Assembly: GCA_035582835.1 (NCBI GenBank) | Contig: JAYKAV010002951.1 | Location: 319,171-383,170, forward strand | Origin: Phoebastria nigripes | Lineage: Eukaryota; Chordata; Aves; Procellariiformes; Diomedeidae | Direction of reading: 5' to 3' | Length of the DNA: 64,000 nt | Shown: one piece after another, positions 1 to 12,800 of the stretch | Numbering within the stretch: the first letter of the stretch is position 1 | Layout: each line of letters opens with the position of its first letter | Made by a program: the position numbers and the translations under genes | Notes under the pieces: model-generated | What the model saw: only the letters and a program-made list of their open reading frames with translations | The model's database searches: none | Told to the model about the DNA's origin: nothing

Positions 1-1439
1 GTGCTGGTTGCTGGTGTTGATAGATATTTTTTATCTCAAAGTCAATATTTAGCTGTTTATCCTGCTCCTGATACTGAAGGTGCTCTGTTTTAGGCATTAT
101 GGCACAATAGCACTGATGGCTGTCAGGATGTACATCACCTCTGCAAAGCACTCTTGGGATGGTGCTCATAGTGCAGTGAGAGTGCTCTGCGCTTTGCNGG
201 CTTTGTGCAGAAATACAAAGGACTGCATGGGCAGAGGAATGTGGGATGATTTTCCACAACCCTTGCTACCTTCTTTTGTAGTGAAGGAACTCTGACTTCA
301 AAACCTACTGTTCACTAACCCTTCCTCCATCAGTGAAATCCATTTGCAAGATGCTAAAACTGACAAATGGCTATGAACCGGAACATTAAGGCAAGGGAAA
401 CACTGGATGTGTTTTCAAAGCTGTGTAAGCAGCTGTGGCTCATTGATCTTGCTTGATGGTGCAGGAGCATTGCACCACACCAGCATTTTTCTTGGCTCTT
501 TCCCTATCATTTAGCAGAAAAGGTCACCCTTTTAACTTTCTAGTTAAAGACTCTTGGTCATGACAAGTGTCTCATGAACATAGCTGACAATTTTGCTGAC
601 TGTGGAAGAAAGTGTCTTAGCTTTGAGGGATGACTACATCTCCTTCATGTTGGCTCTGGAGTTCTTATTAATCAGTGTGATTCAGAGCCTTGTGCCTTTC
701 TTGGGTATGCTTCATCAGTTGGTCTTTCTTTAGCACAGTCCTTTTCAATCCTTTTTTTTTAAAAGATGACGATACTGGTTTTCATCATTTTCTGCAGCCT
801 ATTTCAGTGGAAGATTTCAAAATACTCAGTTTGTAGGCCTTGATGTGCAGTTTTTTAGTTTCATATGTGGTTCCCACTGGAAGTTTACTTGCCTGGGTAT
901 GCAGCCTGGGGTCTTGTCCCACTGACGACTTGTCTATTTGAAAGAGCTTATCAGCATAATTATATATGCCTGTAATAACGATGTAAGTCTTACACTTCCA
1001 TTCAGGTAGGTTTTCCCAGGTTTGTTTAGGGTAGCCAGAATGTTTTGGGTAGATTTTGAGGGCTCATCCAGGCTTTAAAAATCTCTAATTTCTTAAAGGT
1101 TAAATTCTTCTGGCCCCATGGCCACAAAGCAGCATGTGAGTGGCAGGTCAGCTGGGATGGCTGTGCTGTAGTCAGGTGCAGCAGCACAGATCACGGCTAC
1201 CTTGGTATGGCTCCCTCCGAACACGCGTTGACTGTCAGCATGTCACAGGAGGGGGTTTGCTAAACACGCACAGGTCATTTGTGCATCTTGTACACAGTGG
1301 TTCATGCCTGTAAGCTTATTTTTAAATCTGTACAAAACTAATTACAGTGCCATAATAATATTTACAGTCATCTGCTACTTAGGCTTTGAGGGTAGCAGTA
1401 ATAGCTGTCCTCCTACGTATTGGGGAGTGCTTCCTCGCT
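1..1439. other. Upstream intergenic sequence, no gene recognised
   Basis: AT-rich sequence upstream of the MAP3K2 CpG-rich promoter. Open frames here are short, lack splice context, and resemble no protein I know. I see no RNA gene and no clear repeat family. It could contain distal regulatory sequence, but nothing in the bases shows this. Confidence 0.6.
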
Positions 1440-1999
1440 GATTAAAGAAGGCGGCTCCTGCAGAGAACGGTCAGCCTCTGCTGGGGGAAATGGGCAACCT
1501 GGAGGCCGCAGAGCAGCATTTTGAATTGCCCCAGGAAGCCCGCGCAGCCTGCTCGCCATGGAGCCAAGGCAGCTTGGCCTGGTGCAGGACTGCCGCTCTG
1601 GGCTCGTCAGGGGCAAGGGTTTTTTTTGACGTAAGCAGCGGAGGAGACATGATTGTACCGAGGTGAACGTTCACATCCTGTCTTCCAACAATAGCGATCA
1701 TAAAACCGCAGAAAAGCAATGGGCCGGGCCCGACTTGAAATGGCTTGACAAAAAATAGCGGCCGCTCGCCCGAGCAGCGGAGCGCAGCGCGGCACTCGAG
1801 CAGGAGCAGGAGGCGCGCAACCCCCGTGCCGTTTGCCTGTCAGGCAGCCGCTGGGTGCCGCGGCGGTTCCGAGCGCGGGCGGCTCCCTGGGCCCCGGCTG
1901 CGTCTCCCGGCACCACCGCACCAGCAGGCGGGGCGGCAGCGCTTCCCGCAGCTGNACCGGGGAAGGCGGGCGCGGGCCCTGGCCCCGCCCCAGGCCTCC

Positions 2000-2007
2000 T
2001 TGCGTCA
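2000..2007 (-). promoter_or_regulatory. C/EBP-ATF composite motif (TGACGCAA, minus strand)
   Basis: TTGCGTCA on the + strand reads TGACGCAA on the other. This is a half CRE joined to a C/EBP half site, the type bound by ATF4-C/EBP dimers. A second exact copy in the opposite direction is at 2231-2238. Confidence 0.4.
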
Positions 2008-2124
2008 CTCGGGCCGCCTTACAGCAAAGGGCGTTGGGCGACGCTGGGTCTCGCGCACCGCCGGTTCCCAGCCCCGAGGACCCGAAAGGTGGTGGTGGTG
2101 GTGGTGGTGGTGGGGGGGGCCTGG

Positions 2125-2135
2125 TGCGCATGCGC
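2125..2135. promoter_or_regulatory. NRF1-type site (TGCGCATGCGC)
   Basis: TGCGCATGCGC matches the NRF1 consensus YGCGCAYGCGCR in all but the last base shown, and sits in the CpG-rich promoter. NRF1 is a known activator of housekeeping CpG-island promoters. Binding itself is inferred. Confidence 0.6.
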
Positions 2136-2182
2136 CTCCGCAGCCCTTCGGTGCGGGCTTCCCCCTTTCCTCATCCTCTTTT

Positions 2183-2194
2183 TGCGCGTGCGCA
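2183..2194 (-). promoter_or_regulatory. NRF1-type site (TGCGCACGCGCA on the minus strand)
   Basis: The reverse complement fits the full YGCGCAYGCGCR consensus. It lies about 58 bases downstream of the first NRF1-type site, just before the assembly gap, so the core promoter is probably here or inside the gap. Confidence 0.6.
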
Positions 2195-2230
2195 GAGGCG
2201 GGTCGTTGTTCTCGCACCGCCCGTGCGCCG

Positions 2231-2238
2231 TGACGCAA
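2231..2238 (+). promoter_or_regulatory. C/EBP-ATF composite motif (TGACGCAA)
   Basis: Exact match to the motif at 2000-2007 in the opposite orientation, ending eight bases before the N gap. It suggests, but does not prove, response of the promoter to ATF-family factors. Confidence 0.4.
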
Positions 2239-2245
2239 GGCCGTA

Positions 2246-2437
2246 NNNNNNNNNNNNNNNNNNNNNNNNNNNNNNNNNNNNNNNNNNNNNNNNNNNNNNN
2301 NNNNNNNNNNNNNNNNNNNNNNNNNNNNNNNNNNNNNNNNNNNNNNNNNNNNNNNNNNNNNNNNNNNNNNNNNNNNNNNNNNNNNNNNNNNNNNNNNNNN
2401 NNNNNNNNNNNNNNNNNNNNNNNNNNNNNNNNNNNNN
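2246..2437. other. Assembly gap of 192 N in the MAP3K2 promoter
   Basis: A run of N lies inside the GC-rich promoter, probably sequence lost to GC bias. The transcription start and part of exon 1 may be missing. The N length may be an estimate. Confidence 0.95.
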
Positions 2438-5400
2438 CCCCGCTCCCCTCCTCACGGGCCCGCCTCGGCGCGCGGCTCCCTCCGCGCCGGCCTCGGTGCC
2501 TCCTGTCACCCTCCCCGCCGTGCCCCGCGCGGGCAGGCCCCGGGCCCCTTCCCCCCCCCTCCGGGGGGGTGGGCTCCTCTCCGGAAACCTGGCCGCTCTC
2601 TCCGCGCCGCCTGCCCAGCCGGGCCTGCGCCCGCCGCCACCGGGCAGCGCGGGGGGTCCCTCGCGGCCGCCCGGCCTCCGCTGTGACACAGGTCGGTGCC
2701 GGCGGGACGGGCGGGGGTGGCTCTGGGAAAGGCCGGGCCGGGGGCGGCCCTCGGCTGCCCGGATGCCTGTGTGTATCGGGGGCGGGTTTGTCGGTGCGCG
2801 TTGGAGGGGGCCGCCGGCGTGGGGGACGCTTGGGGCAGCTTCGGCATCCAGGAGGTGCCCGGGCTGGGGGGGAGCACTGACCGCACTGCTGGGAGCCGCC
2901 GGGGGCACCGTCCCTGTGCAGATGGAGGTACGCGGCGGTGTAGTTATTTGAGGTGCTGGGGTCAGCTACTTACGTTACAGCTGCGGAATCGTAAGGATTT
3001 TACAAGCTCTACAAATATTTATATGTCACCGTAAACCTTCCTGTGATTGCAGACTGGTGCTGTAGTCTCTTGTCTTTAAATTGCTCTGCAGTGATAGCAG
3101 TGCTGTGAATTGGGTATGTAGGTCAGATTCTGCGAGATATTTTTGTCGGGGGAATAAGTAAATGTTAGATTATTTTTTCCCTTACTGCTTTTGAGGTGCA
3201 TTGCAGCACCCACGAGGTTGTTTTTTTTTTCTGGCTTCCTCTCTTGCTTCATAAATCTGGTTTTGGTTTTGGCTGTGGAATTACTGAAGATCAAAGCATT
3301 AAATAAGCTGAGCACTTCTAAGCTATGTTGTATCACGAAGTGTCTTCTAAGAGGGTGGTAAAAGATAATAGAAGCCTGCCTTGAAATAAGGGGGATTTCT
3401 AGTCCATGCAGAAAACGTTTCTCAGCTATAACATTTCTTCTCTTTAAACAATGCAGCACGTTGCAGAGTGTAAGAGGCCTTCAGAAATGTCTTGCTATGT
3501 ATATGGCAAAGACGTAGTATTTGCAGAATGAATGTCTACATGCTTGTCTTGCACAACATCTTGGATTCTCTCATGGCGTAGCACTTATTAGCAGAATACC
3601 CTAGAAAGTGTTCTTTCCTATGGAATTCCCTTATGGATAGTTTTAAGGGAATGGGCAGCGATGAGTTAGTACTTATGCTACACTGAAAAACCTTGGAAGA
3701 ATATTCTTGGTTGGTTTTTTTTTGCCCCCTACCCTATGGCTAAACCCTTCACTGTCATTTGAAAATACCAGAAATACCGTATGAGGAAATTTTACTTTCA
3801 TGTATGCCTTTGCTTACAGTGGCTTTTTAAATAACTGCTTTCCTCAGAATTATATTAAAAAATGAGGACTTGCTATAATTCCTGTTTTCTTTACACTTTG
3901 TGTTCCATCATGATTGCCACTTAAATGTGTTGAACCCAAATATTGATTCAGGTAATGAGGCTGTATATAATTAATTTGATTTGGTTTTCAAGGTTTTATT
4001 GTATTTTGATAAAGCAGATTAGCAAGGTAATGTTTGTCAAATTGACTCATTGCTGGAGAAAAATCTGTGTGCAGTTTGTCTTGATGAACCCTGTGTCAGT
4101 GGTTTACCTGACACTAATGGAAGACTACGGTGAAGAAAACAGATGTTTCTGAATTGCTTGTCTTGGCTTGCTGAGATTTCTAAACTGTCAGAGGAAACTT
4201 TTTCTAAGATAGCTGTGACATTTGGTAATCTTGAGAGCTTTTATAGTATATGTGAGTAGGCAGATATCTGCGACAGGTAGAATTTATTAATGTAGTGTAA
4301 CGAGCATTATCTTATTGTTTAACATCATGGTAGGGAAGCTTTTTTTCCCCCCCCCTTTATGTTGATAAAACTGTAGATAATTTATGGTAAAAATAAATAA
4401 CCTTTCAAATTCGGTCATAGACCCGTCAGTGGTTCTTTGCTGTGGTTCTTAGGAAAGCTAGTCAATGCGCAGACTTGTGGAATTTAAAGCTGATTGAGGC
4501 TAAATGAAGACGACTTACTGTTTTATTACAAAGTTTTCTTCTGGAGAAAGCAAGAAAGTTGGTCATGCTGTAAATTTAATTCACATTTATAGTTTTTACT
4601 TTACATTTTTTTCTTACAATTTCCTAAAATACAGTGTTAATATTTAGGTACAAATCAGAATTACTGTTTTTTAAAACCTTGTCATTATTATTAAGTATTT
4701 TTGGAGAACTTCTTCAAAAAAGCTTTGAATATTAGCAATCTTAAGTTTCATTTTTTGTCTTTCATCTATATTGTCTTTACTGCAGGCTGACTTTTTACAT
4801 CAGCAAACTAAGTCAAAAGTAATGAATAACATGTAATTTATTTTTGTGACAGATTGTTCAGTAGCTCTCTAACTGAGCATTCTCTGAACTGAAAATAATG
4901 TTTTCTTCTAAAATGCAACCTGAGAATGATAATAGAGTGATTTCCTTCATTGATTCCCCCTCTCCCACCAAACACACAGCCAAAGGTGTTCTGATCTATT
5001 GAGAGGTACATGTTTGGTCTGGAGTAATGAGCATATTTTCTAATAATTTCTTTTTAGGTCTTTGCTGTTAACATTATCCTCTGTTTAGACTACTATTTGG
5101 AGAAAAATAAATGAATGATGAAAATGTGGCTGATGAATGTAATTAAGTACATCTTGTTACTTTTGCAGAGCTTATTTTCATATGTATGACAAACTAATGT
5201 AAATATGTATATTGACTAGTGACTCTACCTAGGTTTATCTAATTAGCAAACAATTAAGTTTGCTGTCCTGAAAGTTTAATTTCTAAATTTAAGCTTTTAA
5301 AATTCTGAAGTAGAACTGACACAGTATTAAATTAAAAAAAAAAATTTTAAAAAAATCAGTGAATCCTATTAAGCACATTAATTTTTCTGTGGGAGAGAAG

Positions 5401-6489
5401 AAAAGTCTTTTTTTAAAAGAATAAATACTGCATTTGCTATTTTAATATTCTGGTATTTTGTAGTGCTAAGGAATAGGTCAAAATAGATCATGCATGCTAT
5501 AATTGCACATATCTTGCAAAATAATGTTGTAAACATATAATTGGGCAGTGGGAACATGTTCAGAATGCAGTGCGTTAGTTGTGATTCTCACTTCTGGATC
5601 TTAGCATGAGATCTTGATTTAGTAATATAGCAATAACGACAAATGCAGCTTATGGCTCTATGTCAACCTAATTTCTTAGACTAAACATGCTTGTTTGCAG
5701 GTTTTTCTGAGATGTTTTTAATATATCCACCTTAAGTGTATTTTTTGAGAAGCTGCAGAAGGTTTGGTGACACTAAGTGAAGGAAAGATGGAGTTCTGTG
5801 TTAGGATATTGCACTGATTTCTATCTGTGGGAACCACTGCTCTAGAGACACTTGACCCACAAATACACATATGGCATAGTTTAGAGCCCAGCTTAATGAG
5901 GTCATTTGAAGTTGGACTTACTTGAGCAAGGCCAAAGCGGGGGTATCTGCAGTGTGCTTTGAAAACTGAGAGTCGGGAATTGGTAATGTAGGGAGGCCTG
6001 TAAGAGACAGGACTTTTTCCTGTCCATTTGCGAAGTCTTTTACTTATGTTTACTTCTAGATCTCAAATTATTGCATATTTTTGAAATTATACCAGCAAAC
6101 TGTAACTTAGTTTTTTCACGTAAGAGGAAAATAATTTTCTTTAGGCTAATGTTTTTTTTTTCTTTGCTGTAGCTTTGTTTTCAGCCATTTTATTCTTTGA
6201 GTCCTCCATTATTTTTTCCTCACTTGCTTCTCTTTCTGTATTTCCATTCAATCATTTGTCCACTTCTGTGGATTATCAGCAGTAGTAAAAGATGCTGCTT
6301 TTGTGTTCCTGAGATGTTTTGTGCTAAGTACATTAACAGTCTGACAACAGCAATGTAATAAAATTCAAATGTTTCAGATGTTTATGTTGCAAAGACTGTG
6401 CTTTTGAAGCTCAGGTATGATAACACTGATGAACTGTTCTCATTTGGATAAATGAAGAAATGATAGATGTGTAAGAAGGGAAGGGATTT

Positions 6490-6935
6490 CATTAGGTCAG
6501 TCCCTACCCTGAGGCAGAAGCAAATACACTGAAATCATGTCTGACAGACATTTGTCTGATCTATTCTTAAAAAACTCAAAAGAGGGGAATACCACACCTC
6601 TTCACTGGTCTATTTATAGCTAGTATGTAACTATCATTATAGGTAGGAGGGTTTTCTTAATATTTAACTTAAGTCTCTGTCTTGGTGCTAGTTAAGCCAG
6701 TTAGTTCTTGTCCAACTATTATTACTCATGCAGGATAATGATTTCTGTACTCTTTGCACCAACTGCATATGTGAAGACTGTTCCTCTGTCTCCTTTTATT
6801 TCAGACTTCTCTTTACTAAACTGTGCAAACAGGCCTTTTTCACAGGTCGTGTTTTCTCAGGATTTTTGTTGTTGTTGTTAACTCTCACTGGGCTCTGTGT
6901 GATTTGTCTGTATCTTTTTCAAAGTTCCCCAGACA
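6490..6935 (-). mobile_element. Old CR1-type LINE fragment, antisense
   Basis: Read on the + strand, this block follows the order of the antisense 3' part of ancient amniote CR1 elements. It has a GTCAGTCCCTACCCTGAGG-like start, a CTGACAGACATTTGTCTGATC motif with TCTTAAAAA, a TAGGAGGGTTTTCTTAATAT segment, then TAGTTCTTGTCCAACTATT and a GGTCGTGTTTTCTCAGG segment. Many substitutions show it is old and inactive. The family call is from memory of the consensus. Boundaries are approximate. Confidence 0.6.
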
Positions 6936-9144
6936 AAGTCTTACAGCAACAGAGTAATTAACTTACTCTGTAAGTTGCAGCAGAAGTAACATGACAGCCT
7001 TATGAAAACGTCATTCTAGGGTGTGTGCACGCAGGTATGGTTGGTTTTTGTTTTGTTTTTTGTTTCCAACAACATCAGGTTTTTGGCTCCTGCATTTGTT
7101 AATGCTTGTATTAGTGTTGGTTAAATCAGGTATCTCTTTCTTCATATGTATGAATTTGGGTTATCTTTCCGAAGAATAAAACCTTATACTGTATTGAATT
7201 CAATCTTTATTTCAGGTTAGTTTTCTTATATTAAGCATTTCTAGACTCAACAGGATCACTGTTCAATAAGTTATTCTACGGGAAAGTANGGAGTTTCTGC
7301 TCTTCCACATCTATTTCCCAGCACATACAATCCCCGTGGCTTTTGAACGTAAGCCTGCTCTACATCAGGAAACTTGATTGAGAACAAGTTCTCCTAGGGT
7401 TAGATGCAGCTTCTATTGGCAAAAATGTGTCTTTACCAGTCTGTTTTATCCATNTGCTGTCTTTGAAGTAAGTCGTATTGCTAAGATAACTTCTGTCAGT
7501 GTAACTGTACCTGAACAAGCCTTTTGCTGTTTTGGGATGTCATACAGTCCAATGACATAGTAGAAGAAATTTTTATCCTATAGGCATGCTTTATTGGAGG
7601 AATTGCAGAGCCAGCTACAAAACAGATGTGTTCAACATGTTCCCTGGCTTTACTCCATTTTATCTGACTTATGTAAATTATTTTATCCGTAATTTTTGAG
7701 GCTAGATCGCAGATGGGACAAATTGTGTGATTCTTTCAGCAGTGCTGCCTTCACAAAAAATGAAACAGACACCAATAATAATTAAAGAAGGCCTTTAGTT
7801 TCTCACAGGAAGAAGTATTCAAGTAGTCAGTGTTGATTACCTCTTACCTATCCTCAACATTATTTTAAAATAATTTAGGCAAGAGAGTTCTGTAAATGCC
7901 AACAGTTTGAATTCCGTGTTACCAAAACGATAACAATGGGAACTATAGTCTCACCTTTGAACAAAGAGTTGAAAACTGGAAAACATCTGGATCAAGCTGT
8001 TGTTTGAATTTAAAAAAAAAAAAAAAGAGAACTAAAATACTGACACAAGCAATAATTAAAGTTGTAAAGAAAATCTAAAGAAAATAAGTTCTATTGAAGA
8101 ACATGAGAATTGGCACCCTAAATATTTTTTGAATCTAACTGCTGAAAACTGATTGGTAAAGCTTAACCTGTATTTAGTCGTTTTTTTGTCACACTGACTA
8201 TGTGTATTTTTAGCAGTGCCACAATTATTGTAACTCCAGCATGAGGATTTTTGTTTTTTTTAAAAAACAAAACAAAACAAAACAACAGCAAAAACAACAA
8301 AAAAACCAAACCCAAATTGGAATGGCAAATCCCCAAACCTTCAAGCACTGTTTTGTTTTTTTGCATAATGGCTTGATGATAACTGAATGGGTAGAAGTAA
8401 TAGTTAGAAAAGAGTTTCTTGCACTGCTGATACCGGTAAGTGCAGTAACTTCTGGCAGGGATGAATTGGATAGTGTAATGAATGACTTTTTAAGCTGCTG
8501 CAGCAAGTTCCTTTAGAGAATATCTATTAAGGCTCTGTGTCTGTGATATTGGCACCATCGTGAATACCAAATTAGACTTTCAAATGAAAATACAAATGTT
8601 TCTGGTGAAGTGGCTGACGAGTTTCAGGTAAAATCTTAATCCGTAATGAAATCAGAGAAAAGATAATCCAGTATTTTTCCTCCAATGGTAAGCATGAATG
8701 AATGATTATGGAAGAGTGAGAACAGGGCAAGGATATATAATACTTAGCTTGAATATTATTTCAATCCCTAACTATTTTCAGTAAAGGTCTGTTCTTAATC
8801 TGATGTGGGTTTTGTGTAGTTAATAACCTTTGGATTTTTATCCTCAAACTTGGCCAGTCCTTTTTTTTGCACGCAGCTAAATGTATGGCATCCAAATATC
8901 CTTTGGTAAGAAATTCTACAGGTATGCTATTTTTTTATGTTGAAATCTACCTTCTTTTTTTGGAACTTAGCTTGTACTGGTTTCCTTTGGTGCCACATTT
9001 CTTTTGGAAGAGAGTGAACAATCCATCTCTGTCCAGTATAACAATCCATCTCTCTGTTCCTCATATGATTTTGTGGCCCTTCATTGCTTTCTCCCTCTGC
9101 CTGAATATTTCTGAAACCAAAGAGTCCTAACTTGCCTATTTGTT

Positions 9145-9183
9145 CCCCCCCCCCCCCCCCCCCCCCCCCCCNCCCCCCCCCCC
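9145..9183. repeat. Poly-C run of about 39 bases
   Basis: A C homopolymer with one N at 9172 abuts the old CR1 fragment that follows. Its length is unreliable in a short-read assembly. An open frame reading through it as a proline run is spurious. Confidence 0.9.
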
Positions 9184-9184
9184 G

Positions 9185-9850
9185 AACCCATTCTGTGCCT
9201 TTGATCGTACCTTTTGGTCTTCTCTGAAACTACTGTATTCTGCTACATCCTTTTCTGGAGCTGAAGGCCCCAGGACTGCTAGTGATACTCAGGATGGGCA
9301 GACAGTGATCTGTTTTGGACTGATTTCTTTGATAATAATTCCTAACATTGGCTTTCATTTCTCAGTGCTGGTAGTATTCAGTGCAAAGCCCACTGGTTTG
9401 TTATGTGCAAAGTTAGAACTGCTGTTCTCCCTCCGCCCCCCAGCTTTCAGTCACTTTCATTCATCTGTGCTGGGTATCATCTGCTTTATTGCTCAGTCCC
9501 CTAGTCTGATAAAGACCACCTCCTCTACTGCAGTCAGCCCTTTCCTTGTTCTCCTGAATAACATAGTATTGATAGGCAAGTAGTGTCGGCAAACTTTTCA
9601 CCTTGCTCCTGTTTCTTGGATAATTTAGAATATGTTGACCAACACAGACTCTTGTGGAGCCCCACTGGTGTCCTCCTTCCTTATGAGAACACCAACTAAG
9701 TCTGTCCTACATTTTCTATATTTTAACCAATTTATTCATGCGAGGGTCTTTCTTTTTTCTTATGCTGTGACTGCAAGAAAGCCTTTGGTGAGACTTTTCC
9801 AGCACTGGAAGTCCAAGTAGACCATGATAGCGACTGAGTTCAGCTCTTTT
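9185..9850 (-). mobile_element. Old CR1-type LINE fragment (reverse-transcriptase region), antisense
   Basis: On the + strand it carries landmarks of antisense CR1 ORF2. GCAAACTTTTCACCT is followed by GACTCTTGTGGAGCCCCACT (the usual '...CTGTGGGACCCCACT' block), then TTTTAACCAATTTATTCATG, GCGAGGGTCTTTC, and GCCTTTGGTGAGAC with GGAAGTCCAAGTAGACCATG. The order and spacing match the consensus. The frame is destroyed, so it is not a gene. It is the same family as the copies at 40.9-42.2 and 43.4-44.4 kb. Confidence 0.7.
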
Positions 9851-12800
9851 TACACATGTTCAGAGCACACCAAGAGATTTGAAAGTGAGGATCTCTTTTT
9901 TGGAACAGCCATATCTACTCTTTCCTGCTCTATCATAATTATCCATAAGTCCATTATTTCTAGTCTGTTTGTTATAGGTCACACTTAACTGTTTGTAGTT
10001 CCCTGGAATCCCTGCATTACACATGCTGTCTTTTAAAAGATATTTTAAAAAGATCCAAATCTGTGCAGTGGCTAAGAGAGGTGGTTCCAGCATGAGTTCT
10101 TGCTCCTTTCTTTGTGTTGGTACTGGTGCTGTAGAAGTGTGAGATCAGTTAGATAGGCTGATGGGTAATTAAAACGTAAAATAAATCATTTCAGCTGATC
10201 ATCTGTTTGCTCTGGATCTCCTGCTTGTCACTGAGGTTCAGCTGGAAAGCAGCAGTTAACTGTAGACAAGCAGGACTACTCCCTTGGTAGAAATGCAACC
10301 TTAGCAGTGGAACTGTAGTCTTAATGATGATTAGATGTGGGCATGTACATAGTAATCCTTCCACTGGTATACGCTCCCAACTTATGAGTCTGTAGTTAGT
10401 TTACCTTATTAACTGTATTTATCAGTGTTCTTACATTTTTATCAGTTGAGGGAAAAGTATAATTATGTAGTATCATATGTCATTGTAATGATTTGATACC
10501 CGCTGCTAAGGGGTGTGCTATGGGAGATGCAAGAGGGAAACCTTATGAGGATACATTGTCTTCATGTCTTTGCATTTGATTCTTGAGTNTTTTGACCCAG
10601 CTAGGTTTTTATTGTTACATTTTGGTTTAAATGTTATTATGAGGGATTGAGTTGAATTATGTTTTTTTTCTGGTTCTCAGGAAGCTAAAGAGTGTTACCA
10701 AAGCACAAAGTGAAAAAGAGCTTGTGTACTTGATAGCTTAGCAATATCTTAATGTGTTGGCCTATGTGGGTTATCCAGTTTAAAAACAGTGCCTACTGAA
10801 TATGGATAAAAACTTACAAGTTTGTTCATTTAGACCTGCTCAGTGAGACCTGCTGGCTACAAAAATGATGCACAATCCTATTATGTGTGTGGTAAAAAAA
10901 ATCTTTGGATTTTGCATANTATGTGTTATCTATGCATGCACGCAAGGTTCTCTCGGTTGCCATTAATGTATATTAAGTACATACTTGTTGATCTTCTCAG
11001 TGGTATTGTTGAGCCCTCTGTACAGTTCCAAGTGTGAGAGGTCTGAGTCTACCCATACCTGTGGCTTCTGGGTTAAATTTATTGCTCTCTGTTGTTGTTG
11101 TTGTTGAATGTTTTAATCTTGAATTGGAGATTGATTCAGCAGTGGTTTTTCTATGCTGTGTTGGAAATCTGTATGGCTCATGAATGTCTTATCCTACTTA
11201 AATATTCCATGTTAGTGTATTATGAGATTCTTTTGCATTTTACGTTCTTATTGATGATAGAAATAATGGAAGAAATGTCTGATTAAATGTACAGAGTTAA
11301 TTTGAGTTATGATGGGGAGAGAGCACTTTAACACACCATCACCTGGAGCTTCTGCCTAATGTGGTGGGAAAACTTGGTGGCAAGGTAGCAGAAGATGATG
11401 AGAAAAATCATAGTTTTATTATCATACTCTGGATTTCCTCGTTGTATTGCTGCCTTATGTAGTGTTCAGGAAGAACTGTGCCTTGAGGAACAACTGTGCT
11501 TTGAGGAATGAGTAAGATAGTATATAACGAAGACTGTTCACTGAGGATTCCTCCTTGATTTGTTGCAAAATTTGGAAGATGTATAGCAAATGAGACTGAG
11601 ATGTCTTCACAGTGAAGACACGAAAATGTCCCTAGAGAATTAGATTCTGTCCTTGCTGGTGTCACAGCAAGATACTAGGCAGATCACATTAATCAGAAAG
11701 GTTAATGTGTATTGTTGTGTTCAGTTTTTTTGGTTCTTGATTTGAAATGATAGTAGTGTGATTTGCAGTCATGACTAAAACAGCTGCAACCGTGAAATCA
11801 GTGAGTTTTGTTCTGAATGGAAGATGCTGTCAAATATGATGGTTATATTGAGCAAAAACAAAGTTTCTCAGTTTTAGCACTTGAAGATAGATATTAAAAC
11901 TAAGTGTAGAAATGGAGAGTGGGTTTATTTCTCTGGCTTATTTCCCAAAACAGTTGTCTTTCAACCCATCGTGGTCACAGAACTGGAAGATGAACTGAAA
12001 AGGCTAGAACTAGTTACTGGAGTTTAAGGATGTGCTTTCTTCTGTATGCTCTCAAAAGCAAAATCTGACTGATGAGTTGTATGTAATTGCTCTCATACGT
12101 TAACTGAAATGCTCCGTTTGTTTACAATACTCCATTTCTGCTGGAAGCCTGCTTTTTGTCTCATGTACTTTATTTTTGCTTAAAGAATGATGTTCATAGA
12201 TTATAAGCGGTTTGTGGTAGGTTTACTTTTATAGTGAATGGTTACTCTTAAAATTCATTTATTTGTCACTGGTTGTAGCATGATCTTCCATTCTTAGAGT
12301 TGTGAAGCTTATCTTAGAGTTGTGAAGAGGAATCGCCAATACCACTAGTGCTAGTAAGAGTAAGTTTGCTCACCATGTACAATTAGTTCTTTGGCTTAAC
12401 TGGTGATCTTGAATTCTGTCACAAGGAAGAGAGGTATACTGTATTCTTTTAGGGTATATGCTGTGAACTGTCATGATACAAAAAAAAAAAAAAAGTTTTC
12501 ATCCTGTAGGATCTTGGATAGGGGACGTGCAGTTACATTTGTAATGGGGAATGGTTTTCATTGTAACACCTTTAGCCCTTCTTCACAAATATTTTGACTT
12601 GCCAGTCATAAGTTTGGAGTAAAGCTAACATTGATGCCACTCATGACAGCTTCAGCAGAAGGCCTCCAAATGACAGCAGCAGGTGCTGAGCCGAGAGCAC
12701 CACTGAGATTTTTAGAAGGAGAAACAGAAGCACCTAAATCAGATTATAACACTCACAGTAGTGCATGTTTCATGGGACTCTAAGGATTAAAATTTTGTGT

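Larger units (their letters stand above)
1440..2950 (+). promoter_or_regulatory. MAP3K2: CpG-rich promoter and presumed non-coding first exon of MAP3K2
   Basis: An abrupt rise in G+C and CpG, against AT-rich flanks, marks a CpG-island promoter. It lies upstream of the coding exons on the same strand, so it most likely drives MAP3K2. Visible elements are two NRF1-type palindromes, two TGACGCAA motifs in opposite orientation, and a GGT microsatellite at about 2088-2112. The first exon must end at a donor in this block: AG|GTACGC at 2927/2928 or CAG|GTCGGT at 2691/2692 are candidates. I cannot choose between them without a transcript. The gap at 2246-2437 may hide the start site. The long open frames here are composition artefacts. 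Confidence 0.75.

Noticed and set aside
2923..2928. ATG in CAGATGGAG|GTACGC as an upstream start of MAP3K2
   Set aside because: Joined to exon 2 at 23074 it would meet TAA after three codons, while the ATG at 23140 gives the conserved N-terminus.
1745..2951. Long open frames in the CpG-rich block, including ones running through the N gap
   Set aside because: They come from high G+C and the GGT repeat, read through unknown bases, overlap on both strands and match no protein; MAP3K2 exon 1 should be non-coding.
9140..9583. Proline-rich protein starting in the poly-C run
   Set aside because: The frame comes from the homopolymer and antisense old CR1 sequence.
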